DNA from: a virus
Direction: 5' to 3' (one strand)
Virus record (IMG/VR): IMGVR_UViG_3300028597_000003
Location: 1-42,966 of that record
DNA: 42,966 bases
Part shown: positions 17,045 to 24,423 of the stretch, piece after piece
Numbering within the stretch: the stretch's first letter is position 1
Layout: each line of letters begins with the position of its first letter
Notes under the pieces: model-generated
What the model was told of the DNA's origin: nothing
What the model saw: the letters and a program-made list of their open reading frames with translations, nothing else
Databases searched by the model: none
Translations under genes and position numbers: made by a program

Positions 17045-17791
17045 TTGACCGTATCGACCACTGATAGCGTTGTTGAATACATCTCTGGTGGACCAGATTA
17101 TCCAATTCCGTTCCGCTTCCTTCAGAGCGCTGACATTCAGGCAATCCTCGTAAAACAAAATGGCGTGACAGAGGTTCTTTATCCCGGAACGCAATACACG
17201 GTTATAGGAGAAGGCTCTGCCAATGGCGGTACGCTGACATCAAGCTACGCGGCCAGCTTTCTGGCCACGCCGGGGGCTTTGTTGATCATCAGTAGGGTGA
17301 TGGAGGCGGTTCAGCCTACAGACCTTCGCAATCAGGGCAAGTACTTGGCTGAAACCCAAGAGACCGCATTGGATCGGCTCACCATGTTGATTCAGCAGGT
17401 TCTGGCCTTCTTTAGCAGGGCGCTCATGCGGCCAGTGGGCAAGGATTACTTCGACGCCGAGTCGAGGGCAATTTCCAATGTCGGGTATCCGCAGCTGCAG
17501 GCCGATGCAGCAAATAAGCAATATGTGGATGACGAAGTTGCTGATGAGGCTGCTGCCAGGCAGCAGGCGGATGCCAACCTCCAAGCACAAATTACAGGAA
17601 GCGTTCCTGTTGAGGCTTCAGCATTTTCTGAAATTTCGTGGCACAACCAAGTTATTCAAAACAGCGTTGTGATTCCTGCCAATAAAAACGCCTGGTCGTT
17701 CGGACCAGTGATGACAATTGCACCTGGTCAATCCGTGACAGTTGGTGCCGGTTCCTTCTACACCATTGCTGACGGAGAACTTCACCCATGA
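17045..17791 (+). CDS. Tail fibre anchor protein (T7 gp17 N-terminal type)
   Basis: The 248-residue protein opens TVSTTDSVVEYISGGPDYPIPF, with FRFLQSADIQAILV and NGGTLTSSYAA. This is the T7 fibre N-terminal domain that attaches fibres to the tail. The start is a TTG codon at 17045, with GGAG at 17032-17035 at the right distance and no better ATG nearby. A helical linker (about residues 150-190, DDEVADEAAARQQADANLQA) and a short beta C-terminus follow. The protein lacks a receptor-binding tip. The next gene, coupled by ATGA, probably supplies that part, making a split fibre. Confidence 0.85.
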   Translation: MTVSTTDSVVEYISGGPDYPIPFRFLQSADIQAILVKQNGVTEVLYPGTQYTVIGEGSANGGTLTSSYAASFLATPGALLIISRVMEAVQPTDLRNQGKYLAETQETALDRLTMLIQQVLAFFSRALMRPVGKDYFDAESRAISNVGYPQLQADAANKQYVDDEVADEAAARQQADANLQAQITGSVPVEASAFSEISWHNQVIQNSVVIPANKNAWSFGPVMTIAPGQSVTVGAGSFYTIADGELHP

Positions 17792-19209
17792 GCACTTTGC
17801 GCGCAGATAACATCCAGAACCTTGATGGCAAGAACAAAGATGTTGGCAGTCTAATCGACAAATTGACGATTGTTGATAGGATCAACTTTGCCAGTGACGC
17901 CGAGTTCAATGCCGCTAAGTCTGGCCTGGTAAGTGTGGATGCGCTCAAGCGCACTCGAGTTACCTCGATTATCGCCGGCACAGAGGAGGTCTCGGGGGCA
18001 ACCAACCGAGACGCGATGATCGTAGGGCGTACCGTCACCGGGAACACTGACTGCCACGCCTTCGCCGACCGCACCATCATGGACGCGGTTACCGATGCTG
18101 GCACTTATGGGGTGTTCGACGCCACCACCAAGCTCCGTGGCAACAATAACCAGAACCACCTGTTCGCCTTCCAACACCGCTGCCGCTACGAGGGAACCAA
18201 CGCCCTGCAGAACTTCGCGGGCTTCCTAAGTCGACCTGAGCACGCCGGTACTGGTGTTATCGCTAAATCCTACGGTGCTGATATCGGCGCGATAGCGATC
18301 ACCGGTGGCGGCACTGTTACCGAACAGATCGGCGTCTACGTGCGCGATCAGGTCGGCGCCACGGCGAACGTGGGTATCAACTTGGAGCAGTCCACCGGCT
18401 ATGCCTACTTCGCCTCTGGCGGGGGCATGATCTACAACAAGGGGCGCGTGGGCTTCGGTATCCAGGCGAACAGCAACTACGCGGCTTCTTTCGCCGGGCC
18501 TGCTGTCGGGGCTCGTCGAGGCTTCATCGAAACCACGGCAGCCAACTTCCAGATCGGTGCCGAAGGCGACGGTGTCACCCAGGTGATTTCCAACGCCGGC
18601 ACGCGCCTTCAAATCAAGGCGTCCGCCAACGGCTATTCGGTAACGCCTGGCTCGGACAACGCACAGACCTGCGGCGATGCGTCCAACCGCTGGTCCGTGG
18701 TGTGGGCGGGCACCGGAACAATCAGCACTTCGGATGCTCGCGAGAAGACGCCTGTTCGAGGGCTTACGCCTGCAGAGATCGCTGCAGCGTCGGACCTGGC
18801 CAAGGAGATCGGTGCGTACAAGTTCTTGGCCGCCCTAGCAGAGAAGGGTGATGCGGCCCGCGAGCACATCGGCATGACCGTGCAGCGCGCGATCGAGATC
18901 ATGGAGTCGCATGGCCTGGACCCATATGGCTACAGCTTCATCTGCCACGACGAGTGGGAGCAGCAGACCATCGAGCACCCGGCAGAAGTTGTCGAGCATC
19001 CGGCGGTATATCGTGTGTCGCTTATTCTCGATGGCAACAGCGCACCGATCAAAGAACTTGTCAGCGAGGCATACATCGAAGTGGTGAAAGATGCCTGGAC
19101 CGAAGTAGTTTGTGACGCAGGCGACCGCTACAGCTTCCGTGAAAGCGGCCTGTATGCATTTATTGCTGCGGGCTTCGAGGCTCGTCTCTCCGCGCTGGAA
19201 TCCAAATAA
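17788..19209 (+). CDS. Tail fibre/receptor-binding protein with C-terminal S74 chaperone domain
   Basis: The 473-residue protein starts MSTLRADNIQNLDGKN, typical of distal fibre subunits. A beta-rich shaft/receptor domain occupies about residues 65-300. The C-terminal domain begins near TISTSDAREKTPVRGLTPAE. This is the S74 intramolecular chaperone signature, with the Ser-Lys dyad of SDxRxK at S315 and K320. Such domains trimerise the fibre and then cleave themselves off. AREHIGMTVQRAIEIMESHG follows, as in other S74 domains. Residues 68-224 are clearly homologous to the next gene. No DGR variable repeat is present here. Confidence 0.9.
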   Translation: MSTLRADNIQNLDGKNKDVGSLIDKLTIVDRINFASDAEFNAAKSGLVSVDALKRTRVTSIIAGTEEVSGATNRDAMIVGRTVTGNTDCHAFADRTIMDAVTDAGTYGVFDATTKLRGNNNQNHLFAFQHRCRYEGTNALQNFAGFLSRPEHAGTGVIAKSYGADIGAIAITGGGTVTEQIGVYVRDQVGATANVGINLEQSTGYAYFASGGGMIYNKGRVGFGIQANSNYAASFAGPAVGARRGFIETTAANFQIGAEGDGVTQVISNAGTRLQIKASANGYSVTPGSDNAQTCGDASNRWSVVWAGTGTISTSDAREKTPVRGLTPAEIAAASDLAKEIGAYKFLAALAEKGDAAREHIGMTVQRAIEIMESHGLDPYGYSFICHDEWEQQTIEHPAEVVEHPAVYRVSLILDGNSAPIKELVSEAYIEVVKDAWTEVVCDAGDRYSFRESGLYAFIAAGFEARLSALESK

Positions 19210-19246
19210 CGTATCATTGGCGGCACTAATGCACAGGGAACTTGCC

Positions 19247-20107
19247 TTGAACAGATTTATTGCCGCCCTCGCCATCGCCCTTGCCGTATCTCTTCCGGCA
19301 CTGGGCGATGCTTCCATTTCCGCCGAGCGTGTCACGGTCGGCAACAAGCCAGTAAGCGGCCACACTCTCAACGATGGCTTTGTCGTTTCTCGGTCGATGA
19401 TCAAGGGCTCAGATGCCCATGGCTTCAGCGACCTCACCGTCATGGACAAGATCAAGGACGCCGGCACCTACGGCGCCTTCGATTCTGTCGTGCAGCTCTT
19501 CGGTAGCAACCGGCACAACCATATCTATTCGTTCCAGGACCGTGTCCGCTACGCCGGCAGCGGCGTTCTGGAGAACACTGGCGGGTTCATATCGCGCCCA
19601 GTCCACTCGGGTACCGGCAAGATCCTGATGCGAACCGCAGTTGACCTGGGCGACGTAGAGGTCAAGGGGGCCGGGTCGGTTGAGCAGAACGTCGGCATCT
19701 ATATCCGCAACCTGGCGGCCGGCAACATGAACACCGCCATTGTCATGGCCCAGTCCAGCGGCTATGGCATCTACTCGTCGGGTGTTGCCCCGAGCTACCA
19801 CCGATCCGACCTCCTGTTCGGCACTGGCAGTGGCCCGGTTCTGCTGGATGACCCGCGCAAGTCCGAAGCGCCACGCGACCTTTCGCAGGCTGAGCATGCT
19901 GTAGCCAAGCAGCTAAAGGGTATGATCAAAGCGTCACGCAACAAGGACAGCGGCAAGACCCACGTAGGAATCCAGGCTGCTGAGATCCAAGCGGCCTTCA
20001 AGGCTAATGGGCTGGACGTTGAGCAGTACGCAATCCTCGAAAGAACGCCGCAGGGCCTTGGCGTTCGCTATGAAGAGCTTCTAGCGTTTGTAGTCTCCGC
20101 CATATAA
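19247..20107 (+). CDS. Secreted-looking paralogue of the tail fibre with degenerate S74 domain
   Basis: The 286-residue protein starts at TTG 19247, chosen because AGGGAA lies 6 bases upstream and because it yields a textbook signal peptide: MNRFIAALAIALAVSLPALG, then DA. Upstream in-frame starts (19112, ATG 19229) have poorer sites. Residues about 37-192 align with residues 68-224 of the preceding fibre (shared DAGTYG, RNHI/QNHL, RYxGxxxLxNxxGFxSRP, VGIxI). The S74 region is recognisable (DDPRKSEAPRDLSQAEHAVA, KTHVGIQAAEIQAAFKANGL). However, the catalytic Ser is Asp (D201) and the Lys is Ser (S206). It is inferred to be exported to the periplasm or beyond. A role as receptor mask, decoy or host-surface factor is a hypothesis. 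Confidence 0.8.
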   Translation: MNRFIAALAIALAVSLPALGDASISAERVTVGNKPVSGHTLNDGFVVSRSMIKGSDAHGFSDLTVMDKIKDAGTYGAFDSVVQLFGSNRHNHIYSFQDRVRYAGSGVLENTGGFISRPVHSGTGKILMRTAVDLGDVEVKGAGSVEQNVGIYIRNLAAGNMNTAIVMAQSSGYGIYSSGVAPSYHRSDLLFGTGSGPVLLDDPRKSEAPRDLSQAEHAVAKQLKGMIKASRNKDSGKTHVGIQAAEIQAAFKANGLDVEQYAILERTPQGLGVRYEELLAFVVSAI

Positions 20108-20123
20108 GTCGTTCGGCTAAGAG

Positions 20124-20146
20124 GCCCGCCAAGCGCGGGCTTTTTT
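20124..20146 (+). terminator. Intrinsic terminator ending the late operon
   Basis: A stem GCCCGC/GCGGGC (20124-20129 and 20135-20140) with a 5-nt loop is followed by six T. It lies 17 bases after the secreted fibre paralogue and closes the plus-strand structural operon before the SOS-box region. Confidence 0.9.
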
Positions 20147-20298
20147 CTGCCGATGAATAGTGCGCCCGATCATCGCGCAGCAGATTCTGCAGATACATCT
20201 CAAGCCGAATAGCCGACCTAGCGTACGAGGCGGTGGTTGATGGCATGAAGTCGAACCGCTGACCGGCAGTTGCCTAGGTGCTGCTTTGGTGGATACGA

Positions 20299-20318
20299 TA
20301 CTGTATCGATATACAGTA
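20299..20318. promoter_or_regulatory. LexA operator (SOS box)
   Basis: TACTGTATCGATATACAGTA has perfect 8-bp arms (TACTGTAT/ATACAGTA) and differs from the gammaproteobacterial LexA consensus only in the two central bases. It lies 10 bases upstream of the ATG of a small gene, so LexA bound here would block transcription and probably the start of the message. This predicts induction of the following pair of genes by host DNA damage, independent of the phage repressor. Confidence 0.9.
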
Positions 20319-20328
20319 TTGGTGCAGC

Positions 20329-20637
20329 ATGTACTTCCTCCTCGTTCGCCGCCGCGTGAATGGCGTGGCCATCCCTTCCGATCAGCTCAGGAAGATCAAG
20401 CCCCTGCAGGCCGACATCCACATCGGCGACCACCACAGTGAGCCGCTGGGCCGGGTGTCTACTCAGGCCTGGGTGTTCAATCCGTCGCCTGGACCCGACA
20501 TCATCCCCCGACTGCACGACGCCAAGCTAAATGGCATGGCCCAGCTCGGCATCAACATCAACGGTGTTGAGGAAATCGACGGTGTGCTGTATGCGCAGTC
20601 GTGGTGGTGCAGGGCGGTGGGCAGTTATGGTGACTGA
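20329..20637 (+). CDS. LexA-controlled hypothetical protein
   Basis: The 102-residue protein starts at ATG 20329, just after the SOS box; the longer frame from 20278 would run through the box and is rejected. The sequence ([20 protein letters not shown], then a middle with [15 protein letters not shown] and a C-terminus with [10 protein letters not shown]) has no motif that I can name and no membrane segment. The gene has no obvious SD. It overlaps the next small gene by 11 bases. The SOS control suggests a function at prophage induction or DNA damage; the molecular role is unknown. Confidence 0.75.
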   Translation: MYFLLVRRRVNGVAIPSDQLRKIKPLQADIHIGDHHSEPLGRVSTQAWVFNPSPGPDIIPRLHDAKLNGMAQLGININGVEEIDGVLYAQSWWCRAVGSYGD

Positions 20638-20833
20638 GCTTCCGCAGGCTTGGCTGGCCGAGCTGAACGACCAGGTTGCCCTGGCCGAAGACCCAGATGG
20701 CCGCGCCGCCGTGCTCAGTGAGATGGCCTATGCCGCACACCGCCGACAGGACATCGACGAAGGAGATCTAATGGACATGCTGGAGCTGGCCGAGGCAGCC
20801 AGGATGTGGGCGCTGGAATGCACCGATCTATAG
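20627..20833 (+). CDS. Small acidic hypothetical protein, second gene of the SOS-box operon
   Basis: The 68-residue, Glu/Asp-rich helical protein ([20 protein letters not shown] and following) starts at ATG 20627, inside the end of the upstream gene, implying coupled translation. There is no recognised domain. Two conserved-looking helices could form a hairpin. Followed by a terminator-like structure at 20834-20891. Confidence 0.65.
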   Translation: MVTELPQAWLAELNDQVALAEDPDGRAAVLSEMAYAAHRRQDIDEGDLMDMLELAEAARMWALECTDL

Positions 20834-20891
20834 GCAGCCGTAAAAGTGCGATAGAAACACCGGTAATGTCATACCGGAGTGCTGCTTTTTT
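20834..20891 (+). terminator. Probable terminator after the SOS-box genes
   Basis: An inner stem CCGGTA/TACCGG (20860-20865 and 20872-20877) lies within an outer stem GCAGC/GCTGC (20834-20838 and 20881-20885), which is followed directly by six T. The two-part hairpin is less compact than the other terminators of this genome, but the T run placement fits. Confidence 0.65.
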
Positions 20892-20903
20892 ACTGCCTAA
20901 AAA

Positions 20904-21190
20904 ATGACCACTCCACTGGTCATCCCGGCATCACTGCTTAATTTTTGCTACAGCAAATATCCGCCATGTCTACAGGCCCCATAAATCCTGGGCCTTCGCA
21001 TTTAATCGACCCGATCCATCATCGGTGCAACAGAAAACCTCCTAACTACCGTATCGCCTGATGTTCCGGGGCTTTCTGCTTGTTTCTGGGGCATTTCTCT
21101 ATCTCTGGTTGTTGCCGCTTTTTTCCGGTTCTTGCTGGTTTTGCTACATCGGTTGCTACAATGTAGCAACTCAACTCAGCCGTGTAGCAA
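20904..21190. promoter_or_regulatory. Integrase upstream region: inverted repeats and TTGCTACA octamers (possible attP arms/operator)
   Basis: The gap 20834-21194 has no gene. It contains a 7-bp inverted repeat ATGACCA/TGGTCAT (20904-20923) and a TTTGCT-AC-AGCAAA palindrome (20944-20957). The octamer TTGCTACA occurs at 20945, 21141 and 21153, and its complement TGTAGCAA at 21162 and 21183. The copies at 21153-21169 form a perfect 17-bp palindrome that overlaps a TACAAT -10 element (21157-21162) for int. These are plausible arm-type integrase sites or an int operator. The attP core itself was not identified. Confidence 0.6.
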
Positions 21191-21194
21191 TTTC

Positions 21195-22334
21195 ATGGGA
21201 ACCATCACGCAGCGCAAGCGCAAGGACGGGTCTTCTGGCTTCACTGCCCAGATCCGGATCACGAAGGAAGGGAAGGTAGTTTATCAGGAAAGCCAGACAT
21301 TCGACCGGAAGGCCACGGCTCAGGCCTGGATCAGGAAGCGTGAAGCTGAACTGTACGAACCGGGTGCCGTCGAGAAGGCGAACCGCAAGGGCGTGACGAT
21401 CAAGCAGATGATCGACAAGTACCTGGTGGAGTACGAGAAGCTGCGACCGCTGGGGAAGACGAAGCGGGCGACCCTCAAGGCAATTGGCGAAAGCTGGCTT
21501 GGCGAGGTGGAAGACCAGCAGCTGACCAGCCAGAAGCTGGTTGACTACGCCATGGACCGAATCGAAAAAGACGGCATCCAGCCGCAGACAGTCGGTAACG
21601 ATCTTGCGCACCTGGGCGCCGTCCTGTCCGTGGCCAGGCCAGCTTGGGGGTATGAAGTCGATGCTCAGGCTATGCCTGATGCACGGCGCGTATTAAAGAA
21701 GCTTGGCGCTGTAACCAAAAGCGTGGAGCGCAGCCGCCGGCCGACACGTGATGAGCTGGAACGCATCATCAAGTACTTCCAGAAGGTGCGCGATGCCAGG
21801 CGCCAAGAGATCGACATGGTGCGGGTGGTGGTCTTCGCGCTGTTCTCTACTCGTCGCCAGGAAGAGATCACGCGGATTCGCTGGGATGCGCTCAATGACC
21901 AGGAGCAGTCGGCGTTGATCACCGACATGAAAAACCCGGGCCAAAAGTATGGCAACGATGTGTGGTGCCACATGCCCGACGAGGCCTGGCGCATCCTGCA
22001 GTCAATGCCCAAAGTGGCTGACGAGGTGTTCCCGTACAACTCCAGGTCGATATCGGCCTCGTTCACCAGAGCATGCCACTTCTTGCAGATTGATGACCTG
22101 CACTTTCACGACCTGCGCCACGATGGCGTAAGCCGATTATTTGAAAAGGGGTGGGATATTCCGCGCGTGGCCAGCGTTTCGGGCCACCGGGATTGGAACT
22201 CGATGCGGCGCTATACGCACCTGCGGGGGAAGGGAGACCCCTATGAGGGGTGGGAGATGCTGGAAGAAGTTATAGCGGGGCCGGTGATTGAGGCCTCTAA
22301 ACGACAATTGAGAAGTAAACAGAACGATTTATAA
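21195..22334 (+). CDS. int: Tyrosine-type site-specific integrase
   Basis: The 379-residue protein inserts and excises the prophage. ATG 21195 (MGTITQRKRKDGSSGFTAQI) starts with the usual N-terminal arm-binding three-strand domain. The longer frame from 21132 runs through the octamer repeats and is rejected. A SAM-like core-binding domain covers about residues 75-170. The catalytic domain shows R in FSTRRQEEI, K in ITDMKNPGQK, H-x-x-R in HFHDLRHDG, H in SGHRDWNSM and the nucleophile Y in MRRYTH. It lies next to a repeat cluster suited to attP and converges with the PrtN-like gene. Confidence 0.95.
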   Translation: MGTITQRKRKDGSSGFTAQIRITKEGKVVYQESQTFDRKATAQAWIRKREAELYEPGAVEKANRKGVTIKQMIDKYLVEYEKLRPLGKTKRATLKAIGESWLGEVEDQQLTSQKLVDYAMDRIEKDGIQPQTVGNDLAHLGAVLSVARPAWGYEVDAQAMPDARRVLKKLGAVTKSVERSRRPTRDELERIIKYFQKVRDARRQEIDMVRVVVFALFSTRRQEEITRIRWDALNDQEQSALITDMKNPGQKYGNDVWCHMPDEAWRILQSMPKVADEVFPYNSRSISASFTRACHFLQIDDLHFHDLRHDGVSRLFEKGWDIPRVASVSGHRDWNSMRRYTHLRGKGDPYEGWEMLEEVIAGPVIEASKRQLRSKQNDL

Positions 22335-22354
22335 GAGAAGTTCGGAGCATGTTT

Positions 22355-22843
22355 ATGGCGGATCTAGGGTTTTGGGGGATGTTTGGTGCGGTTGGTACAC
22401 TTGCATCAATATTCAGCTTGTTCATCTCGAACAATACGAAATGGGCGAAATGGATTCACGCCGGTTATACGTTGCTCATCGTAGCGATCGTTTTGGGGGT
22501 CGTGGAATATCAGCAATCAGTTAAAGCAAGCTTGAGTGAACTTAGTGAAATCAAGAGGGTGGAGCGGCAAGCCACGGCTCTTTCGGATCCATGGGACACC
22601 TCTACCCGAGGTATGAAGCTCGGATATTCCATGTCCGTTTTGGCTTTTTTGGAGAAGAATAGAGAACTGTATCCTGAGACCTATCAGCGCGCAAAAACGA
22701 TCTGCGACAATCTCGGGTGTTACTCAGAGGACCAAAGTTTGACTCAGTTCTCAAAAATTGGGGACGCCGCAACTGCGCTGCGAGAGTTGGTGCGAGGGAT
22801 TTCCTCATTAGAGGGTCGTGGCTCTTCAGTTGGGCGAGAGTGA
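22355..22843 (+). CDS. Two-TM membrane protein with coiled coil (moron candidate)
   Basis: The 162-residue protein has hydrophobic segments at about residues 5-23 (FWGMFGAVGTLASIFSLFI) and 34-53 (AGYTLLIVAIVLGVVEYQ). A short coiled coil and a soluble C-terminal domain with two Cys (ICDNLGCYSED) follow. GGAG at 22344-22347 is 7 bases before ATG 22355 but only 1 before ATG 22349, so 22355 is taken as the start. Base composition is visibly more AT-rich than the structural genes. It directly follows int, from which it may be transcribed. The function is unknown. Membrane-bound superinfection exclusion or defence is an inference from architecture and place. Confidence 0.75.
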   Translation: MADLGFWGMFGAVGTLASIFSLFISNNTKWAKWIHAGYTLLIVAIVLGVVEYQQSVKASLSELSEIKRVERQATALSDPWDTSTRGMKLGYSMSVLAFLEKNRELYPETYQRAKTICDNLGCYSEDQSLTQFSKIGDAATALRELVRGISSLEGRGSSVGRE

Positions 22844-22858
22844 AGGCCTAAGCGCATT

Positions 22859-22878
22859 GAGCCCTTTCGCTAGGGCTC
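22859..22878. terminator. Hairpin between convergent genes
   Basis: GAGCCCT/AGGGCTC (7-bp stem, 6-nt loop) lies between the convergent moron and the PrtN-like gene. There is no T run on either side, so it may be a weak bidirectional terminator or RNA end protector. Confidence 0.45.
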
Positions 22879-22891
22879 TGCGCTTGTGGAT

Positions 22892-23173
22892 TCAATGTGA
22901 GCGCCCAGACCTGTGGCGACCCATGAGCTTGTCCTGCTCGGTCTTCGCCTTGGCGTGCTGGCTGTCGATGTAGGCAGCCAAGTCACTCAGGTGCACACCC
23001 CGTGCACCCTTCTGGCTCGACTCCATCCACACCAGCGGCAGGTTAATTTCGCCCTTGGCCACCTTGGCCTTGAGTTTGGTTGGCGTGATGTCGAAGTAGT
23101 CCTTGCAGACTTGCTCGATGGGGATGATGGCCTGGCCGTTGTACTGGGCCATCAGCAGGAAGGCAGTGTTCAT
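22892..23173 (-). CDS. PrtN-like pyocin activator family protein
   Basis: The 93-residue protein starts MNTAFLLMAQYNGQAIIPIE and continues with VCKDYFDITPTKLKAKVAKGEINLPLV and GARGVHLSDLAAYIDSQ. This pattern is highly characteristic of the Pseudomonas PrtN/pyocin-activator family, a small winged-helix-like DNA-binding group. In temperate Pseudomonas phages such genes often lie beside int and may act as excisionase/Cox-type or transcriptional regulators; which applies here is not visible. It is the last gene of the leftward operon and has an AGAGG ribosome site. Confidence 0.85.
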   Translation of the reverse strand: MNTAFLLMAQYNGQAIIPIEQVCKDYFDITPTKLKAKVAKGEINLPLVWMESSQKGARGVHLSDLAAYIDSQHAKAKTEQDKLMGRHRSGRSH

Positions 23174-23182
23174 GGTGACCTC

Positions 23183-23395
23183 TCAGAAAATGAAGCGGAC
23201 AGGGTAAAGCTGGGTGACCGGCAGCCGGGCAAGCACCGGCCCTTCGTCGAACTGGTCGCCGGCGGGCGGCTGTGGGTGCTGGTCATCGGCGTGGGCAACG
23301 CGGTTGGTGGTGGCGTAGATGGTGAGCACCACGCCGATCAGGAAGGCGAAGGCCGCCGAGGTGAGGCAGACCCAGAAGACGGTAAGTGGCTTCAT
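23183..23395 (-). CDS. Small single-pass membrane protein
   Basis: The 70-residue protein begins MKPLTVFWVCLTSAAFAFLI, with one long hydrophobic segment (about residues 5-28) and a Pro/Asp/His-rich hydrophilic tail. The ATG at 23395 was chosen over the longer frame because the N-terminal extension to 23533 overlaps the upstream zinc-finger gene and is compositionally a shadow. The function is unknown. It could be a small inner-membrane anchor protein. Confidence 0.65.
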   Translation of the reverse strand: MKPLTVFWVCLTSAAFAFLIGVVLTIYATTNRVAHADDQHPQPPAGDQFDEGPVLARLPVTQLYPVRFIF

Positions 23396-23405
23396 AGCGC
23401 TGGCC

Positions 23406-24269
23406 TCAGTAGGGGGCGCACTTGTTGCAGGCACCGGTCCAACCCGGCGTGCCGCAGCCTGAGCAGGGTTCGGTTTCCGGCATGCCGCGTTCTTCCGGGC
23501 GGCTCTCAAGGTCCGGCCAGAGCAAGGCCTCAACTTCCTCGCGCAATCCGTGCTGCCCCAGCGTCCCGCGCAGTGTTGCCACCTTCTGCAAAACCTGCTC
23601 GCATTGATCGATGCGCTGATCCCGCTCCGTCAGGTCGGCCTGCAGTTGGTCGCACAGCCTGCACTTGGTCAGCACCAGTTCGCTTGACTTGGGCTCAGCC
23701 AGCAGCGCCTGCATGGCTCGCTCGCCGAGCTCCACGATCTGCGGGTCGTAGGTGCGCAGTTTGGATTCGGCCTCGATGGCACGGCGTTTCCAGGTGGCGA
23801 GGTCGGTTAGAGCATCGGGCCCAGATCCGCAATCCGGGCAGTCCTTGACGCACTCAACAGGTCCGTTCTCGAACTCAACTCCATCCACGCCTGTGATTTC
23901 ACCGTCTGGCACAGTGCCGTGGCCATTGCAGGTAGTGCAGGCCCCAGACACCGGCATGCCGTTCGAGTGGGCGTACCCGGTTGCGTTGCAGTCTTCACAC
24001 GGCGACTCGCCTTCTTCATACGATTCGGCAGTCTGGCCACGGCGCCATCCGATCACGCCATTGCCTTTGCAGGCTTCGCATTTTGGCGCTCTCGGCTCGC
24101 CCTGGTGCTGCTCGACTGGAAGCCGTGCGGCGCAGGTCTCCAGAAGATCCCGAGCCATTTCGCCAATTCCGTGCGGCGCCAGGGATTCTTTCGCGTCGAG
24201 CTCAAGCAGCGCGTTGATGCTGCTGATCAATGCCTTGTTGTTTCCTCGGAACAGATCACTATTGCGCAT
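23406..24269 (-). CDS. Zinc-finger protein with DnaJ-type CxxCxGxG motifs
   Basis: The 287-residue protein has a cluster of Cys pairs (CEACKGNG, CEDCNATGY, CTTCNGHGTV, CPDCGSGP at about residues 64-150). A coiled-coil helix (about 185-245, QLQADLTERDQRIDQCEQVLQ) follows, then a C-terminal CSGCGTPGWTGACNKC knuckle. The motifs resemble the zinc-binding domain of DnaJ, but there is no J domain. Proteins of this style are common and uncharacterised in phage early operons. It overlaps the upstream 54-residue zinc protein gene by 11 bases. Confidence 0.8.
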   Translation of the reverse strand: MRNSDLFRGNNKALISSINALLELDAKESLAPHGIGEMARDLLETCAARLPVEQHQGEPRAPKCEACKGNGVIGWRRGQTAESYEEGESPCEDCNATGYAHSNGMPVSGACTTCNGHGTVPDGEITGVDGVEFENGPVECVKDCPDCGSGPDALTDLATWKRRAIEAESKLRTYDPQIVELGERAMQALLAEPKSSELVLTKCRLCDQLQADLTERDQRIDQCEQVLQKVATLRGTLGQHGLREEVEALLWPDLESRPEERGMPETEPCSGCGTPGWTGACNKCAPY

Positions 24270-24423
24270 TGCCTTTCTCCTGCGCCCGCCTCTGGCGTTC
24301 GGCGCTGCATTTGGTGTGGTTGCCCTTGTTGCGGGGTCTGTTGCATATGTCGCAGCGGCTCGGGCAGTCGAGCGGCCTCATTGGGCATCTGCGGTGGACT
24401 GAGGGGCGACGGAGGGCGGTCAT
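24259..24423 (-). CDS. Small zinc-knuckle protein
   Basis: The 54-residue protein has a single CDICNRPRNKGNHTKCSAER motif, likely to bind one zinc through Cys-x2-Cys and His/Cys. A related CDVCGRSRTHFNHDKCSKAR is found in the rightward operon gene at 38805. ATG 24421-24423 overlaps the stop of the preceding reading frame (ATGA), supporting coupling with the gene upstream in its unshifted frame. Because of the 67-bp duplication upstream, this ORF is also reached in frame from the disrupted gene. Confidence 0.7.
   Translation of the reverse strand: MTALRRPSVHRRCPMRPLDCPSRCDICNRPRNKGNHTKCSAERQRRAQEKGNAQ

Noticed and set aside
20834-21194. Search for the attP core by similarity to a tRNA 3' end
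   Set aside because: No TTCGA-containing T-arm or other tRNA 3' segment was seen near int, so a core sequence cannot be named.
21061-21279. Small plus-strand ORF upstream of int
   Set aside because: It overlaps the octamer repeats and the int start, has no SD and is in a different frame from int.
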